In this document: positions 8,719 to 18,095 of the stretch, in pieces | Numbering within the stretch: position 1 is the stretch's first letter | Layout of the letters: each line of letters begins with the position of its first letter | NCBI GenBank assembly: GCA_964531335.1 | Contig: CAZHEV010000002.1 | Coordinates: 79,084-143,083, forward strand | Length of the DNA stretch: 64,000 bases | From: CAZHEV01 sp964531335 [NCBI: uncultured bacterium] | GTDB lineage: Bacteria > Eisenbacteria > RBG-16-71-46 > CAZHEV01 | Reading direction: 5' to 3' | The notes under the pieces: model-generated | Database searches by the model: none | What the model saw: the letters and a program-made list of their open reading frames with translations, nothing else | What the model was told of the DNA's origin: nothing | Made by a program: the position numbers and the translations under genes

Positions 8719-10389
8719 TTGTTCTTGCGGAGACTAGTAATATCGTCCGTCATCCTGTCCGCCATGTTGTGGGGTCCGGCGGCCGCCCAGCCGGTGTCAG
8801 GCAGGGCCTCGCACCATGCTCTTAGCGAGTTCACCATAGGCGCGTACCTGGAGAGTCAGGGACTGGTCAAGCAGGCGCTGGAGCAGTATCTCAAGGCATA
8901 CAACTACGACAAGACATCTCCGTACCTGTGTCTCAAGATAAGCTATATGAGTCAGCGGCTCGGAGACTTCGACCGGGCGTATAGCTTCGCGGTTATAGCT
9001 GCGCAGCTCGACTCCACGAGCGCCGAGGCGTACTCGGCCGCCGGCAGGGCCTTGCTCTCCGCGGGACGGGCCGACGAAGCCCGCGATTGGCTGGAAGGCG
9101 CCGTTGAGCTCGACCCCGACGACTGGCGCTCTCACATCGCCCTGGCGGGGGCCCATGCCGGAACGGGCGAGGACAGCCTGGCGATGGCATCATATGAGGC
9201 GGCCGTGGAGGCCGCTCCGGGCGAGGCCCGGACACACTATCACCTCGGCATGCACGCCCGGCGCACGGGGGACACCGAAAGGGCGATATCGGCGCTTGAG
9301 ACGGCCGCCGAGCTGGGGCCTGGCATGGGTGGAGTTTTGCCGGCGCTGGGTGAGGCATATGAGCTTCAGGGCAGGCTCAGAGAAGCCGCGAATACCTATG
9401 CCAGGGTCCTGGCCAGGAGTCCGCGCGACTCGGCCGTAAGAGCGAGGCTCATATCCGTCCTTGTCGATCTGAAGGAGATCGACGGCGCTATAGAGCAGTG
9501 CCGGGCGTTCCTACGCAGGGATCCTGACAGCTACCCCATCCTGCGCGTCCTGGGCGGGCTTTACGCCGAGACGGATCGATTGGAAGAGGCTCTGGAGATG
9601 CTGGAGCGCGCAAGGCGACTGCGTCCGCAAGAGAAGGACGTGCGGTTTCTGATCGGCCACCTCCTGTGGAGAATGGGTGATAACGAGCAATGCATAGAGG
9701 AGCTCGCGCCTCTCAACGAGTCCGGGCCCAGGGACCTGAAGGTGATGATCACGCTGGGGCTGGCGCACCTGAACGCCGACAGCGTGTCGTCGGCCGTGGA
9801 GATCTTGGACGAAGCCGCCGTAGCGTTTCCCGACAGCGCGTCGGTCCATTACTACCTCGGTACGGTCTACCTCAGGGCTGATTCCGTCGAGCAGGCGGCA
9901 GAATCGTTCGGGCGGGCACTGGAGATAGAGCCCGCTCACGAGCCCGCGCTCATGGCACTCGGAGCCGCCCGGGAGAGGATGGAAGACCTCGAGGGCGCCG
10001 AGATGGCGTTTCAAAAAGCCATAGCGATCAATCCCAACAACGCCGCGGCGTACAACAATGTCGGCTACATGTACGTGGAGCGCGGCATGGAGCTGCAGCG
10101 ATCGCTTCGCTATATTGAAAAGGCGGTCGAGTTGGACCCGGACAACGGCTTCTTCATCGACAGCCTGGGATGGGCCCATTTCAAGCTGGGCAATTTGGAA
10201 GAGGCCGTCCGTTACCTCAGCGAGGCGGTCGTTTTGACCGAAGACAACGCCCAGATAAGGGAACACCTTGGAGACGTGTACAGCGAGCTCGGCGACTCTG
10301 AAGCGGCGGCCAAGCAGTACAGAAGGGCCCTTGAGCTCGATCCCGAGAGCGAGGACATCAGAGCCAAGCTCGAGGCGCTCTCGCGCTGA
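8719..10389 (+). CDS. Exported tetratricopeptide-repeat protein
   Basis: A 556-residue protein with a short N-terminal export signal (VISSVILSAMLWGPAAAQ) and then about a dozen 34-residue TPR units to the C-terminus, seen as repeated A-x-x-x-Y/L, LDP and NNAAAYNNVG-type segments. TPR arrays are protein-binding scaffolds; here it is probably periplasmic. The start is TTG at 8719, supported by AGGAG at 8704-8708. It is followed at once by a lipoprotein gene, and the pair is likely co-transcribed. The binding partner is unknown. Confidence 0.8.
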   Translation: MFLRRLVISSVILSAMLWGPAAAQPVSGRASHHALSEFTIGAYLESQGLVKQALEQYLKAYNYDKTSPYLCLKISYMSQRLGDFDRAYSFAVIAAQLDSTSAEAYSAAGRALLSAGRADEARDWLEGAVELDPDDWRSHIALAGAHAGTGEDSLAMASYEAAVEAAPGEARTHYHLGMHARRTGDTERAISALETAAELGPGMGGVLPALGEAYELQGRLREAANTYARVLARSPRDSAVRARLISVLVDLKEIDGAIEQCRAFLRRDPDSYPILRVLGGLYAETDRLEEALEMLERARRLRPQEKDVRFLIGHLLWRMGDNEQCIEELAPLNESGPRDLKVMITLGLAHLNADSVSSAVEILDEAAVAFPDSASVHYYLGTVYLRADSVEQAAESFGRALEIEPAHEPALMALGAARERMEDLEGAEMAFQKAIAINPNNAAAYNNVGYMYVERGMELQRSLRYIEKAVELDPDNGFFIDSLGWAHFKLGNLEEAVRYLSEAVVLTEDNAQIREHLGDVYSELGDSEAAAKQYRRALELDPESEDIRAKLEALSR

Positions 10390-11173
10390 GAGACCGGCTT
10401 GGATCGCGCGGGGATGGGCCTTCGTCGTCATTCCGCTGGCGCTCGCGTCGTGCGGCTGCGCCACTACCCCGCGCGGGATTCCCACGCCCGAGACCGCCCG
10501 CGGGATCATAGAAGATATCCTGGAGAGAGACGCGGAGACCGAAGACGCCACGTTTGTGGGCAGGTTCCTGGTGGAGGCCGAGGAGGGCCAGAGAAGGGGA
10601 AGCCTTAGGGTCCGCCACGTCAGCCCCGATTTCTACCGGGTGGACGCTTTCCTGAGCGGGGTCGCCGCGGCGGGCGGTGGAACTTCGTTCACGCTCGAGG
10701 GCGACACCTTGTTCACGTACCTGGACAGGGAGGGGGGGAAAGGTCGCCGCGAGCTGGAGCGCGGCAGCGTGGTGCCGTTTCTCGACGAGTTCAGCCTGCT
10801 GATAGAGGACCTTGAGTCCCTGGCCGGGCTGACCCCTTACCTGGCGGACATCGATCTCAAGAGGACACGCTGCGAGCGGGCGGGCGATGGTTTCAAGGTC
10901 GAGAGCGAGTTGCCTGTCGGAGATGATATTGCCATATGGATAGACAGGGAGAAGGCCGTGGTCACGAGGGCGCTACGGTCGACGCCGGCGGGCCTTCCCG
11001 TTGTGGAGACCATACTTTCCAGGTTCGAGCGCCTGGACGGCGCCTGGAGGCCCGCCAGAGTGCGAATAGAGCACTTCGGCCGCGATGCCTCGCTCTCGGT
11101 ACAATACGAGAAGATCTCGATCAATGAGGGCTTGGACAGGGACGATCTCCTTCTCATAGGGACGTCCCCCTGA
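10331..11173 (+). CDS. Lipoprotein, DUF4292/LolB-like
   Basis: The reading frame encodes a lipoprotein signal (WAFVVIPLALASC, then GCATT) followed by about 235 residues of predicted beta-rich sequence such as GRFLVEAEEGQRRGSLRVRH and PAGLPVVETILSRFERLDG. This resembles DUF4292/LolB-type lipid-binding folds of FCB bacteria. The start is unclear: no ATG or GTG lies in frame near the signal. The TTG at 10331, inside the end of the TPR gene, is my choice; a TTG at 10268 is also possible. The family call is by pattern and moderate. Confidence 0.55.
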   Translation: MSSIPRARTSEPSSRRSRAERPAWIARGWAFVVIPLALASCGCATTPRGIPTPETARGIIEDILERDAETEDATFVGRFLVEAEEGQRRGSLRVRHVSPDFYRVDAFLSGVAAAGGGTSFTLEGDTLFTYLDREGGKGRRELERGSVVPFLDEFSLLIEDLESLAGLTPYLADIDLKRTRCERAGDGFKVESELPVGDDIAIWIDREKAVVTRALRSTPAGLPVVETILSRFERLDGAWRPARVRIEHFGRDASLSVQYEKISINEGLDRDDLLLIGTSP

Positions 11174-11186
11174 GAGCAGTCCGGCG

Positions 11187-11218
11187 CCCCGTGTCAGGGC
11201 CGGGCCCGGCCCGTGGGG
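11187..11218. repeat. GC-rich palindromic hairpin before the sigma factor gene
   Basis: GGGCCGGGCCCGGCCC at 11197-11212 is a perfect 16-base palindrome, flanked by CCCC (11187-11190) and GGGG (11215-11218), which can extend the stem imperfectly. It lies between the lipoprotein stop and the sigma factor start and may end upstream transcription. No T-run follows. Confidence 0.4.
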
Positions 11219-11245
11219 AACCTCTGGAGCCTTTGGGTGTATTGA
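11217..11245 (+). promoter_or_regulatory. Possible ECF-type (self-activated) promoter
   Basis: GGAAC at 11217-11221 matches the AAC-type -35 element of many ECF sigma factors. A TGTATTGA about 17 bases further could hold the -10. It stands 28-56 bases before the ECF gene, where self-regulated promoters are common. The -10 match is poor. Confidence 0.25.
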
Positions 11246-11272
11246 ATTAACGGGGAGAGATGGGACACGAAT

Positions 11273-11887
11273 ATGGTGCCGGCCCGACTCAGACTTATTG
11301 AGCTTCGCCGGGAGTGCGACGAGGAGCTCATGGAGAGATGCGCCGCCGGTTCGCACGAGGCATTCCAGTGCATCGTCGAGCGATACCGCGGCAGGCTGAT
11401 CAACGTCGTCGGCCGGTTCATAAATGACAGGGACCGTGCGGAAGATATAGTTCAGGAGGTTTTTCTCAGAGCATACAGGAGCAGGTGCAGGTACAAGAGA
11501 CAGGGACGGTTCTCCACCTGGATATTCACGATAGCGGTCAATCTCGCGAAGAACGAGATACGGAGGAAGGTCAGAAGAAAAGGAGAGATGTCCCTGGATG
11601 CCCTGGAGGAGGTGGCGGGACCGACGACCGCCACGGCGGACCGGTCCCCGGGCGCTGAAGAGAATATGGGCAGAGAGCAATTGCGGGTGCTGGTCACGGA
11701 GGCGATAGCGAAGCTTCCGGTCAAGTACAGAGAGGCCGTGGTCCTACGGGATATCGAGGGGCTTGCCTATGAGGAGATAGCGTCGGTCCTGAGGATCCCG
11801 GGCGGCACCGTCAGATCGAGAATCAATAGAGGAAGGTTGATGATCAAAGACTACCTGACGCCATTCCTGTCGAGGGAGACACTATGA
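11273..11887 (+). CDS. ECF-family RNA polymerase sigma factor (RpoE-like)
   Basis: A 204-residue sigma70-family factor of the ECF type. Region 2 spans about residues 18-95, with AEDIVQEVFLRAYR (region 2.2) and FSTWIFTIAVNLAKNEIRR (2.3-2.4). Region 4 spans about 135-195, with LPVKYREAVVLRDIEGLAYEE and a helix-turn-helix at IASVLRIPGGTVRSRINRGR. Region 3 is absent, as expected. Its stop overlaps the anti-sigma start by four bases (ATGA), so production of the pair is coupled. Envelope stress is the most common input for such loci. Confidence 0.93.
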   Translation: MVPARLRLIELRRECDEELMERCAAGSHEAFQCIVERYRGRLINVVGRFINDRDRAEDIVQEVFLRAYRSRCRYKRQGRFSTWIFTIAVNLAKNEIRRKVRRKGEMSLDALEEVAGPTTATADRSPGAEENMGREQLRVLVTEAIAKLPVKYREAVVLRDIEGLAYEEIASVLRIPGGTVRSRINRGRLMIKDYLTPFLSRETL

Positions 11888-12540
11888 AGTGTGATTGTTA
11901 CCGCGAGCTCTGGTCCGATTACTGCGAAGGCGAGATCGACCAGGAAAGCAAAGAGCAGTTGGAGGCGCACATTAGGTCCTGCCGCATTTGCGCCGAGGGC
12001 TTGTCGGCGTTCCGCAGGACCCTGGAGACGATGAAGGGGCTGCCCCGTCTGGAGGTCTCGGCCTCGTTTGACGCCCGCCTGGCAAGGGCGCTGGCCGAGG
12101 AGCGGGTATCGGAGCAGGAGCCCTGGTACTCCAAGATCGGCAGGATCGGCATGAGATACGCTCCGGCGGCCGCCTCCATAGCCGCTGTCCTGATTGTCTC
12201 TTTCGTGCTGGCCCTGCAATTTTCCCCCGAAGAGGCGGCGCCTCCCAGGAACGTGGCCTGGCAGGGGCTTTCAGCCTCCGAACCCTCGATATCCGAGCCT
12301 GTGGGGGCCGGCCCCATCGGCGCGAACCAGCAGCAGGTTTCATTGCCGGGAAAGGGCTTGGTCAGAGTCGAGCCTTGGAGTGTGGCCGGCCAGTGGCCTC
12401 AGTCGCTTGCCGACAGCACCATGAAGAACTATAGAATGCGCTTCGTCCTGGACAAGGTGATCCTCGAAGGCGAGGAGGCCGCCCGGGCAAGTGTGCCGGC
12501 TGAAGAGAGAGATGCCCGCACCGAGTACGTCACATTCTAA
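11884..12540 (+). CDS. Anti-sigma factor with zinc-finger (ZAS-like) domain
   Basis: A 218-residue membrane protein. The N-terminal cytoplasmic part has the zinc-binding H-x3-C-x2-C motif (His29, Cys33, Cys36) of zf-HC2 anti-sigma factors, plus extra cysteines at 3, 5 and 14. One membrane segment lies at about residues 92-112 (APAAASIAAVLIVSFVLALQ). A periplasmic tail of about 105 residues follows. It should hold the ECF factor inactive until the tail is cleaved or a signal is sensed. It overlaps the sigma gene by four bases. Confidence 0.88.
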   Translation: MKCDCYRELWSDYCEGEIDQESKEQLEAHIRSCRICAEGLSAFRRTLETMKGLPRLEVSASFDARLARALAEERVSEQEPWYSKIGRIGMRYAPAAASIAAVLIVSFVLALQFSPEEAAPPRNVAWQGLSASEPSISEPVGAGPIGANQQQVSLPGKGLVRVEPWSVAGQWPQSLADSTMKNYRMRFVLDKVILEGEEAARASVPAEERDARTEYVTF

Positions 12541-12581
12541 GGAAGCGCGACCAAGCGTCCCATGAAGCGGAGGCGGTTTTC

Positions 12582-13763
12582 TTGACAATGGGTGGGAGAA
12601 ACATCCCGACTGGCGCGCTCTGCGCGGCGGTCCTATGGGCGTTGGGAATCCCCTGGGCCCCGAATGCCGGCGCTCAGGAGAGCCGGCCCTCGGACGACAT
12701 AAGGCTGGTCGATCTGGACCAGCACGTCCGCAACGTAGCCGCATACGCGTCAGGCTCAGTCGTCACAGTCGTCTCTATCCGCAGGTTCCCCGCGGTCGAG
12801 GGAGATTCCGGGTCGCAAAGCGGCGTCTCCGGCGAGGGCAGGGGAAGCCTGGAGGCCACCGTCGGCTCGGGGGTGGTCATCAACAGGAAAGGCGACATAA
12901 TCACGACTATCAGCGTGATCGGCGAGGGCAGGGAGTACCAGATCACAACCGCGAGCGGTGAGGTCTGGGACGCCGACCTTGTGGGATACGACAGGGAGAC
13001 GAGGCTTTGCCTGCTGAGGTCCGGCGCCGGGGATTTGCAGCCCATCGCAATGGGCAGAGCGGGCGACATAGGACCGGGCACCATGGTCATCATCGTGGGA
13101 AGAGCGTACGGCAACCTGCCCACGGTTTCGTTCGGGGCGATGAACGAGAGACATCCGTGGCGACGGGGCGACGATCCGGGACTGATCAGCATGAGCGCGC
13201 CCGTGTATCCCGGCAACAACGGCGGCGCCGTGTTGAACTTCAAGGGAGAGCTGATCGGAATCGTCTCCGGCACGCTCGGGGGGATAGAGTCCGAGGAGGG
13301 CGAGTCGGTGGTGAAGATCCCCCCGGAGATGCCCGAGATCGCCACGCCGGCGCAGGACTCCCAGATGAGCTTCGCGATCCCCGTGGAGACCCTCCGTGAG
13401 GCCGTGCCCAAGCTGAGGGCCGGCGGTTCGAACAGGGGCGCCTATTTCGGCGTGAGAGTAGCTTCATCGTCGGACTCGGAGCGCGAGGAAGGTGTCCTCA
13501 TCTCCTCCGTCGTTCCCGAAAGCCCCGCCGAGGGGGCCGGACTGCGCGGGGGGGATGTCATCTACGAGTACAACGGAATCGGGGTGACGTCCGCCGAGGC
13601 TCTCATAGATATGGTCCGCAACACGATGGCCGGAAGCGCGGTCGAGATAGTCTTCATGCGCGAGGGCGCCCTGAACACCGCTGAAGTCATCCTGGCTGAG
13701 ATATCCCCCTACGAGCTCAAGCAGCTCGAAAAGAGGATGACTCGAAGTTCGAACTCCCGCTAG
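12582..13763 (+). CDS. HtrA/DegP-like protein lacking the catalytic triad, with PDZ domain
   Basis: A 393-residue exported protein with a signal peptide (about 1-31), a trypsin-like HtrA domain (about 85-225) and one C-terminal PDZ domain (about 285-375; GVLISSVVPESPAEGAGLRG). The HtrA framework is clear, but all three catalytic positions are changed: the His in the TNxHVV motif is Ser111 (GDIITTISVIG), the Asp is Arg141 (RETRLCLL) and the Ser of GNSGG is Asn213 (PGNNGGAVLN). So it should not be a serine protease. Its position after the sigma/anti-sigma pair resembles mucD after algU-mucA. A sensing or chaperone role is inference. The TTG start at 12582 fits a GGAGG at about 12569-12573; an ATG at 12588 is the alternative. 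Confidence 0.85.
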   Translation: MTMGGRNIPTGALCAAVLWALGIPWAPNAGAQESRPSDDIRLVDLDQHVRNVAAYASGSVVTVVSIRRFPAVEGDSGSQSGVSGEGRGSLEATVGSGVVINRKGDIITTISVIGEGREYQITTASGEVWDADLVGYDRETRLCLLRSGAGDLQPIAMGRAGDIGPGTMVIIVGRAYGNLPTVSFGAMNERHPWRRGDDPGLISMSAPVYPGNNGGAVLNFKGELIGIVSGTLGGIESEEGESVVKIPPEMPEIATPAQDSQMSFAIPVETLREAVPKLRAGGSNRGAYFGVRVASSSDSEREEGVLISSVVPESPAEGAGLRGGDVIYEYNGIGVTSAEALIDMVRNTMAGSAVEIVFMREGALNTAEVILAEISPYELKQLEKRMTRSSNSR

Positions 13764-13904
13764 TACAGCCGCTTAGCTATCCATCTCCGAACAGCGCGAA
13801 ATCGCCCCGGCACGCGCGCGGGCTCCTACCTGCGACTTGTGCCGAGTGGTGCCTTGTGGTAAGAAGCAGGTAGCACCCTAAGCGCCCTAGCGGAAGGAGC
13901 GGCG

Positions 13905-14930
13905 ATGACCCTGCGATACCGGACGAAACTCACCCTGGCACTCCTTGTGTTCTCATTCCCCCTTACGGCATGCCTGCTTGTTTCGGGCTGTTCTGAGCCG
14001 ATTTCCCTGGCCGTGGGCCCAGCGGGAGACGTGACAATAATCACCGCGCTTTCGGCGGAGAGCCCCGAGGTCGAGTACGTGGTCGAGAGCCTGGAGAGGG
14101 AGATAATAGTCATCCGGCCGGAGCCGGCGTTCAATGTCGAGGTCTCAGGGCCGGAAGGTTTCAAGATCAGACGGAACTGGAGAAACCTGGTCATCCTTGG
14201 AAGCCTGGATGAGGACTCATGGGTGAGCGAGACCATAGTGGAGCTTCTTGGAGAGAGGCAAATTGAATCGCTCGTGCAGGGGGAGCGCAACATCTTCTTG
14301 ATCCGGGACAAGTGGGCGACAGGCCAGCTGGTCGCCGTGATCGCCTCCGCGGAGAGAGATGACCTCATGGGGGAAGTGAAGGAGAACGTACAGACCCTGT
14401 ACAACACGCTGGAGCGGACGGCCATTGAGAATACCAGGAGAATACTCCTCAGGAAGGACGTTCAGAGGGACACCGCCCGTTACCTCGAGCGCGAGTACGG
14501 CTGGTCGATCCTCGTCCCCGATCACTTCGAGGTCACGGAGGACGCGGAGAGCAGGATAGTGCTGTTCAGGACGGACGATCCCCCGCGCATTATCCTGGTC
14601 CACTGGATCGACGATTACGGGGAGGAGCTGACGGCCGAGGGTTGCCTTGCGCTGAGGGGAAAGCTCGCCTGGAACGTATACGATGAGGACTACATAGAGC
14701 CGGATATGACTGAAACCATGGAGACGGGCTTCCTCGGCCGAGACGCGATCAAGGTGGAGGGCGTATGGCAGAACGACAAGCATCAGAATGGAGGTCCCTT
14801 TGGAACCTACTGTTTTCTGGACGGCGACCGGTTGTACCTGGTGGACTATCTGGTGTACGCGCCGGATCTTGACAAGCTCCCATTTCTCAGGGAATTGCAG
14901 GCCATGTGCCTGACTTTCTCCACCGGATAG
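13905..14930 (+). CDS. DUF4837-like lipoprotein
   Basis: A 341-residue lipoprotein with signal LALLVFSFPLTACLLVSGC (lipidated Cys29). The body has the two halves I associate with DUF4837 of FCB bacteria: an N-terminal half with VTIITALSAESPEVEYVVESL and FKIRRNWRNLVILGS, and a C-terminal half with YGWSILVPDHFEV and GPFGTYCFLDGDRLYLVDYLVYAP. The function of the family is not known. It stands alone between two gaps of about 140-150 bases, with the acc cluster downstream. Confidence 0.65.
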   Translation: MTLRYRTKLTLALLVFSFPLTACLLVSGCSEPISLAVGPAGDVTIITALSAESPEVEYVVESLEREIIVIRPEPAFNVEVSGPEGFKIRRNWRNLVILGSLDEDSWVSETIVELLGERQIESLVQGERNIFLIRDKWATGQLVAVIASAERDDLMGEVKENVQTLYNTLERTAIENTRRILLRKDVQRDTARYLEREYGWSILVPDHFEVTEDAESRIVLFRTDDPPRIILVHWIDDYGEELTAEGCLALRGKLAWNVYDEDYIEPDMTETMETGFLGRDAIKVEGVWQNDKHQNGGPFGTYCFLDGDRLYLVDYLVYAPDLDKLPFLRELQAMCLTFSTG

Positions 14931-14982
14931 CGATCGAGCGCCGCAAAGCGGGCCCTGCGGGCCGGCGCCCCACGCGCATATC

Positions 14983-15011
14983 TTGACACGGCCGCGGCCC
15001 TTTGCTAGCCT
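14983..15011 (+). promoter_or_regulatory. Predicted promoter for the accB cluster
   Basis: A perfect TTGACA at 14983-14988 is followed after 17 bases by TAGCCT at 15006-15011. Transcription would start near 15018, about 65 bases before accB. Confidence 0.5.
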
Positions 15012-15082
15012 CCCTCCCTTGACGGCAGGCTCGGCGGGTCCCGGCACCCGGAACTCCAGGCGATTTCAACAGGTAAGGGGTC

Positions 15083-15544
15083 ATGAAGATCTCCCGAATC
15101 AAAGAGCTCATAGAGCTGATGGAAAAGGGCCGGTTGGCCGAGATCGAGATCTCGAGCCCCTGGCACAAGATCAGGCTCTCCAAGTACTCGTCATCCGCTT
15201 CGCCTGAAAGGGTTGTCGTCTCCCAGCAGCGGGCTACCCCTGCAGAAACGCCGTCGGAGGCCGATAAATCGGTAGAGACGGTGCAAGAGCCCCAGGCCGA
15301 CAACCTGGTCTCTGTGACGGCGCCCCTGGTCGGGACCTTCTACAGAGCTCCCGCGCCCGATGCCGATCCCTTCGTTGAGGTGGGGACGGTGGTGGAGCCC
15401 GGGCAGACCCTCTGCATCGTCGAGGCCATGAAGATCATGAACGAGATCGAGGCCGAGATCAGGGGAAGGGTGACCAAGATACTCGTACAGAACGCCCAGC
15501 CGGTGCAGTACGGTCAGGAACTCTTCCTCCTCGAGCCTCTGTAG
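15083..15544 (+). CDS. accB: Biotin carboxyl carrier protein of acetyl-CoA carboxylase
   Basis: A 153-residue protein with an N-terminal helix (MKISRIKELIELMEKGRL), a Ser/Pro/Ala/Glu linker and a C-terminal biotinyl domain from about residue 78. The biotinylated Lys117 lies in the canonical EAMKIMNEIEA. It carries CO2 from biotin carboxylase to the carboxyltransferase for malonyl-CoA synthesis. The partner accC is nearby but separated by a PilT-like gene, which is unusual. Confidence 0.96.
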   Translation: MKISRIKELIELMEKGRLAEIEISSPWHKIRLSKYSSSASPERVVVSQQRATPAETPSEADKSVETVQEPQADNLVSVTAPLVGTFYRAPAPDADPFVEVGTVVEPGQTLCIVEAMKIMNEIEAEIRGRVTKILVQNAQPVQYGQELFLLEPL

Positions 15545-15568
15545 AGACTTTCTCGTGGAGGACATACC

Positions 15569-16693
15569 ATGGATTTCTCGGCTGTGCTCGAAGCTATGGT
15601 CAAGGCCGGCGCGTCGGACCTGCATCTGAAGGCCGGTTCCCCCCCTGTAATCAGGATCGAAGGGGCTCTCCACGTCATGGATCTGCCGACCATGACGAAG
15701 GACTCTTTGGTCGCCGCCGTCGATCAGATACTGACCCCCCGCCAGAAGAAGACGCTCGAGGAGACCAGAGAGCTCGACATCGGTTTCAGCGTTCCGGGCC
15801 TGTCCAGGTTCCGCTGCAACTGCTACTGGCAAAGGGGGACGGTGGCGTTGTCCATGCGCAGGGTGACCGCGGATGTGCCCGGCTTCGACGATCTGAACCT
15901 CCCGCCGATCGTAGAGGAGCTCGCGCACAGGCAGCGCGGTCTGATACTCGTGACCGGAACCACGGGAAGCGGCAAGTCCACTACGCTCGCCGCGATGATC
16001 AACTCCGTCAACGAAAAGGAAAGAAGAAATATCATAACGATCGAGGATCCCATCGAGTTTCTCTTCGTGGACAAGAAAAGCATAATAAGCCAGAGGGAGA
16101 TCGGGAGCGATTGCCGCAGCTTTCCGGAGGGCCTTCGCAGGATACTGCGACAGGATCCCGACATAATAATGATAGGCGAGGTCAGGGACAGCGAGACGAT
16201 GTCCATAGCCATGATGGCCGCGAACACGGGCCACCTGGTGATGAGCACGCTCCATACCGTGGACGCCGCGCAGACGCTGGAGCGCATAATATCCTTCTTC
16301 CCGCCTCACCAGCAGAAAGAGGTCCGCTTCAATCTTGCTAACACCCTCCAGGCCGTTGTATCATTGAGGCTCGTTCCTACCGTCGACGGCGATGCCAGGA
16401 TTCCGGCGTCGGAGGTGATGATCGCCACGGGCACCGTTAGGGAATGCATCACCGAGGCGGAGAAGCTGACGCAGATTCGGGATGCCATCCAGGAGGGTGT
16501 GAGCCAGTACGGCATGCAGAGCTTCGACCAGTCGCTCATGGGCTACTACCAGAGAGGAATCATAACTCTGGAAGAAGCGCTGAAGAACTGCACGAACCGC
16601 GCTCAGTTCGAGCTCAAGGTCAAGGGGATCGAGGGAGCCTCTGACAGCACCTGGGTTCACGTGGGCGCAGGGGAGTCGCAGGGAGGCGACTGA
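15569..16693 (+). CDS. PilT/PilU-like type IV pilus retraction ATPase
   Basis: A 374-residue secretion ATPase with an N-terminal PAS-like domain ([19 protein letters not shown]) and a RecA-like C-terminal domain. Walker A is GTTGSGKS at 130-137, the Asp box is [10 protein letters not shown], Walker B is [12 protein letters not shown] and the His box is [11 protein letters not shown]. The C-terminus ([17 protein letters not shown]) is closer to PilU or short PilT forms, because the AIRNLIREGK-type PilT motif is not evident. It would power pilus retraction at the inner membrane. No other pilus gene is near; it sits between accB and accC. Confidence 0.85.
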   Translation: MDFSAVLEAMVKAGASDLHLKAGSPPVIRIEGALHVMDLPTMTKDSLVAAVDQILTPRQKKTLEETRELDIGFSVPGLSRFRCNCYWQRGTVALSMRRVTADVPGFDDLNLPPIVEELAHRQRGLILVTGTTGSGKSTTLAAMINSVNEKERRNIITIEDPIEFLFVDKKSIISQREIGSDCRSFPEGLRRILRQDPDIIMIGEVRDSETMSIAMMAANTGHLVMSTLHTVDAAQTLERIISFFPPHQQKEVRFNLANTLQAVVSLRLVPTVDGDARIPASEVMIATGTVRECITEAEKLTQIRDAIQEGVSQYGMQSFDQSLMGYYQRGIITLEEALKNCTNRAQFELKVKGIEGASDSTWVHVGAGESQGGD

Positions 16694-16718
16694 GGCGGGC
16701 AGCCGGCCGGCCAGCCGT

Positions 16719-18095
16719 ATGTTTTCGAGAATCTTGATCGCCAACAGGGGAGAGATCGCGCTGCGCGTGATCAGAGCCTGCCAGGAGCTTGGCGTGCGCG
16801 CGGTCGCCGTGTATTCGGAGGCCGACGCGGACGCCCTGCACGTGCGTCTTGCCGACGAGGCCGTGTGCATCGGCGGCGCTCCCGCCGCCCAGAGCTATCT
16901 GAACATACCCCGCATAATCAGCGCGGCCTCCATATGCAACTGCGAGGCGATCCACCCCGGCTATGGCTTCCTCGCCGAGAACGCCCACTTCGCCGAAGTG
17001 TGCGAGTCATGCGGCATCACTTTCATAGGTCCTTCCAGCTCGATGATCCGCAAGATGGGAGACAAGGCTTTCGCCAGGGAGACCATGCGAAACGTCGGCG
17101 TGCCCATACTTCCGGGCAGCGCGGGCCGGCTCGAGACGTCCGCCGAGGCGACGTCGCTGGCGGGCGAGCTGGGCCTGCCGGTGATAATAAAGGCGGCGGA
17201 CGGCGGCGGGGGGCGCGGCATGAGGGTCGTCTGGAGGACCGAGGACATCCGCGACAGCTTCTCGATAGCGCAAGCCGAGGCCGAGGCGGCTTTCGGCTCG
17301 AGAGGGGTCTATCTCGAGAAATTCCTGGTGCGGCCCAGGCACGTGGAATTCCAGATAATGGGGGACAAGTACGGCAACGTCGTTCACTTCAACGAGAGGG
17401 ACTGCTCCATCCAGAGAAGGCACCAGAAGCTGATCGAGGAGACCCCGTCGCCGGCCCTCGATTCGATGCTGCGCGGCGCCATGGGGGAGGCCGCGGTCAG
17501 GGGGGCCAAGAGCATCTCATACGAGGGCGCGGGCACCGCCGAGTTCCTGCTGGACTCCAATCACAACTTCTATTTCATGGAGATGAACGCGAGGATCCAG
17601 GTGGAGCACCCCGTCACGGAGGAGGCGACCCGTCTCGACTTGATAAAGGAGCAGATCAGCGTGGCCGCCGGGGAGCGGCTGAGCATGAAGCAGGACGAGA
17701 TAAGCATAAGGGGGCATGCCATCGAGTGCCGAGTGAACGCCGAGGACCCCGACAAGAACTTCATGCCGAGCCCGGGCAAGATAGAGTACCTGCACATGCC
17801 GGGAGGGCCGGGCGTCAGGGTCGACAGCCACGTGTACAGCGGTTATGAGATACCGTCCCACTACGACTCGATGATCGGAAAGATAATCACTTTCGGGGGC
17901 GACAGGGAGGAGGCCATTTCCAGGATGTCCCGGGCCCTGGGTGAGACGATAATCGAGGGAATCGCGACCACCATACCCTTCCATCTCCGCGTGATGGACG
18001 ACGAGAAGTTCCGCGAAGGCGACTACGACACGGGCTACGTGGAACGCCTCCTCAGCGCCGAATGGGGCGGCCGAAAGGCCGTCGAGGCGCAATGA
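16719..18095 (+). CDS. accC: Biotin carboxylase subunit of acetyl-CoA carboxylase
   Basis: A 458-residue ATP-grasp enzyme, the usual length. It starts [20 protein letters not shown] and holds the glycine-rich ATP lid [12 protein letters not shown], the [22 protein letters not shown] segment (split here for reading) and the catalytic [13 protein letters not shown]. It carboxylates biotin on AccB using bicarbonate and ATP. Its TGA overlaps the start of the comB-like gene (ATGA). Only 25 bases separate it from the PilT-like gene, so the three genes are probably one transcript. Confidence 0.96.
   Translation: MFSRILIANRGEIALRVIRACQELGVRAVAVYSEADADALHVRLADEAVCIGGAPAAQSYLNIPRIISAASICNCEAIHPGYGFLAENAHFAEVCESCGITFIGPSSSMIRKMGDKAFARETMRNVGVPILPGSAGRLETSAEATSLAGELGLPVIIKAADGGGGRGMRVVWRTEDIRDSFSIAQAEAEAAFGSRGVYLEKFLVRPRHVEFQIMGDKYGNVVHFNERDCSIQRRHQKLIEETPSPALDSMLRGAMGEAAVRGAKSISYEGAGTAEFLLDSNHNFYFMEMNARIQVEHPVTEEATRLDLIKEQISVAAGERLSMKQDEISIRGHAIECRVNAEDPDKNFMPSPGKIEYLHMPGGPGVRVDSHVYSGYEIPSHYDSMIGKIITFGGDREEAISRMSRALGETIIEGIATTIPFHLRVMDDEKFREGDYDTGYVERLLSAEWGGRKAVEAQ

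Noticed and set aside
10399-10608. Alternative open frame after the TPR gene starting with TTG at 10399.
   Set aside because: It is Arg-rich without a signal, while the frame ending at 11173 has a clear lipoprotein signal and a long beta-rich body.
13764-13904. Possible promoter TTGTGC-N17-TAAGAA before the DUF4837-like gene.
   Set aside because: Only about half the bases of each box match consensus, no better than chance in this length.
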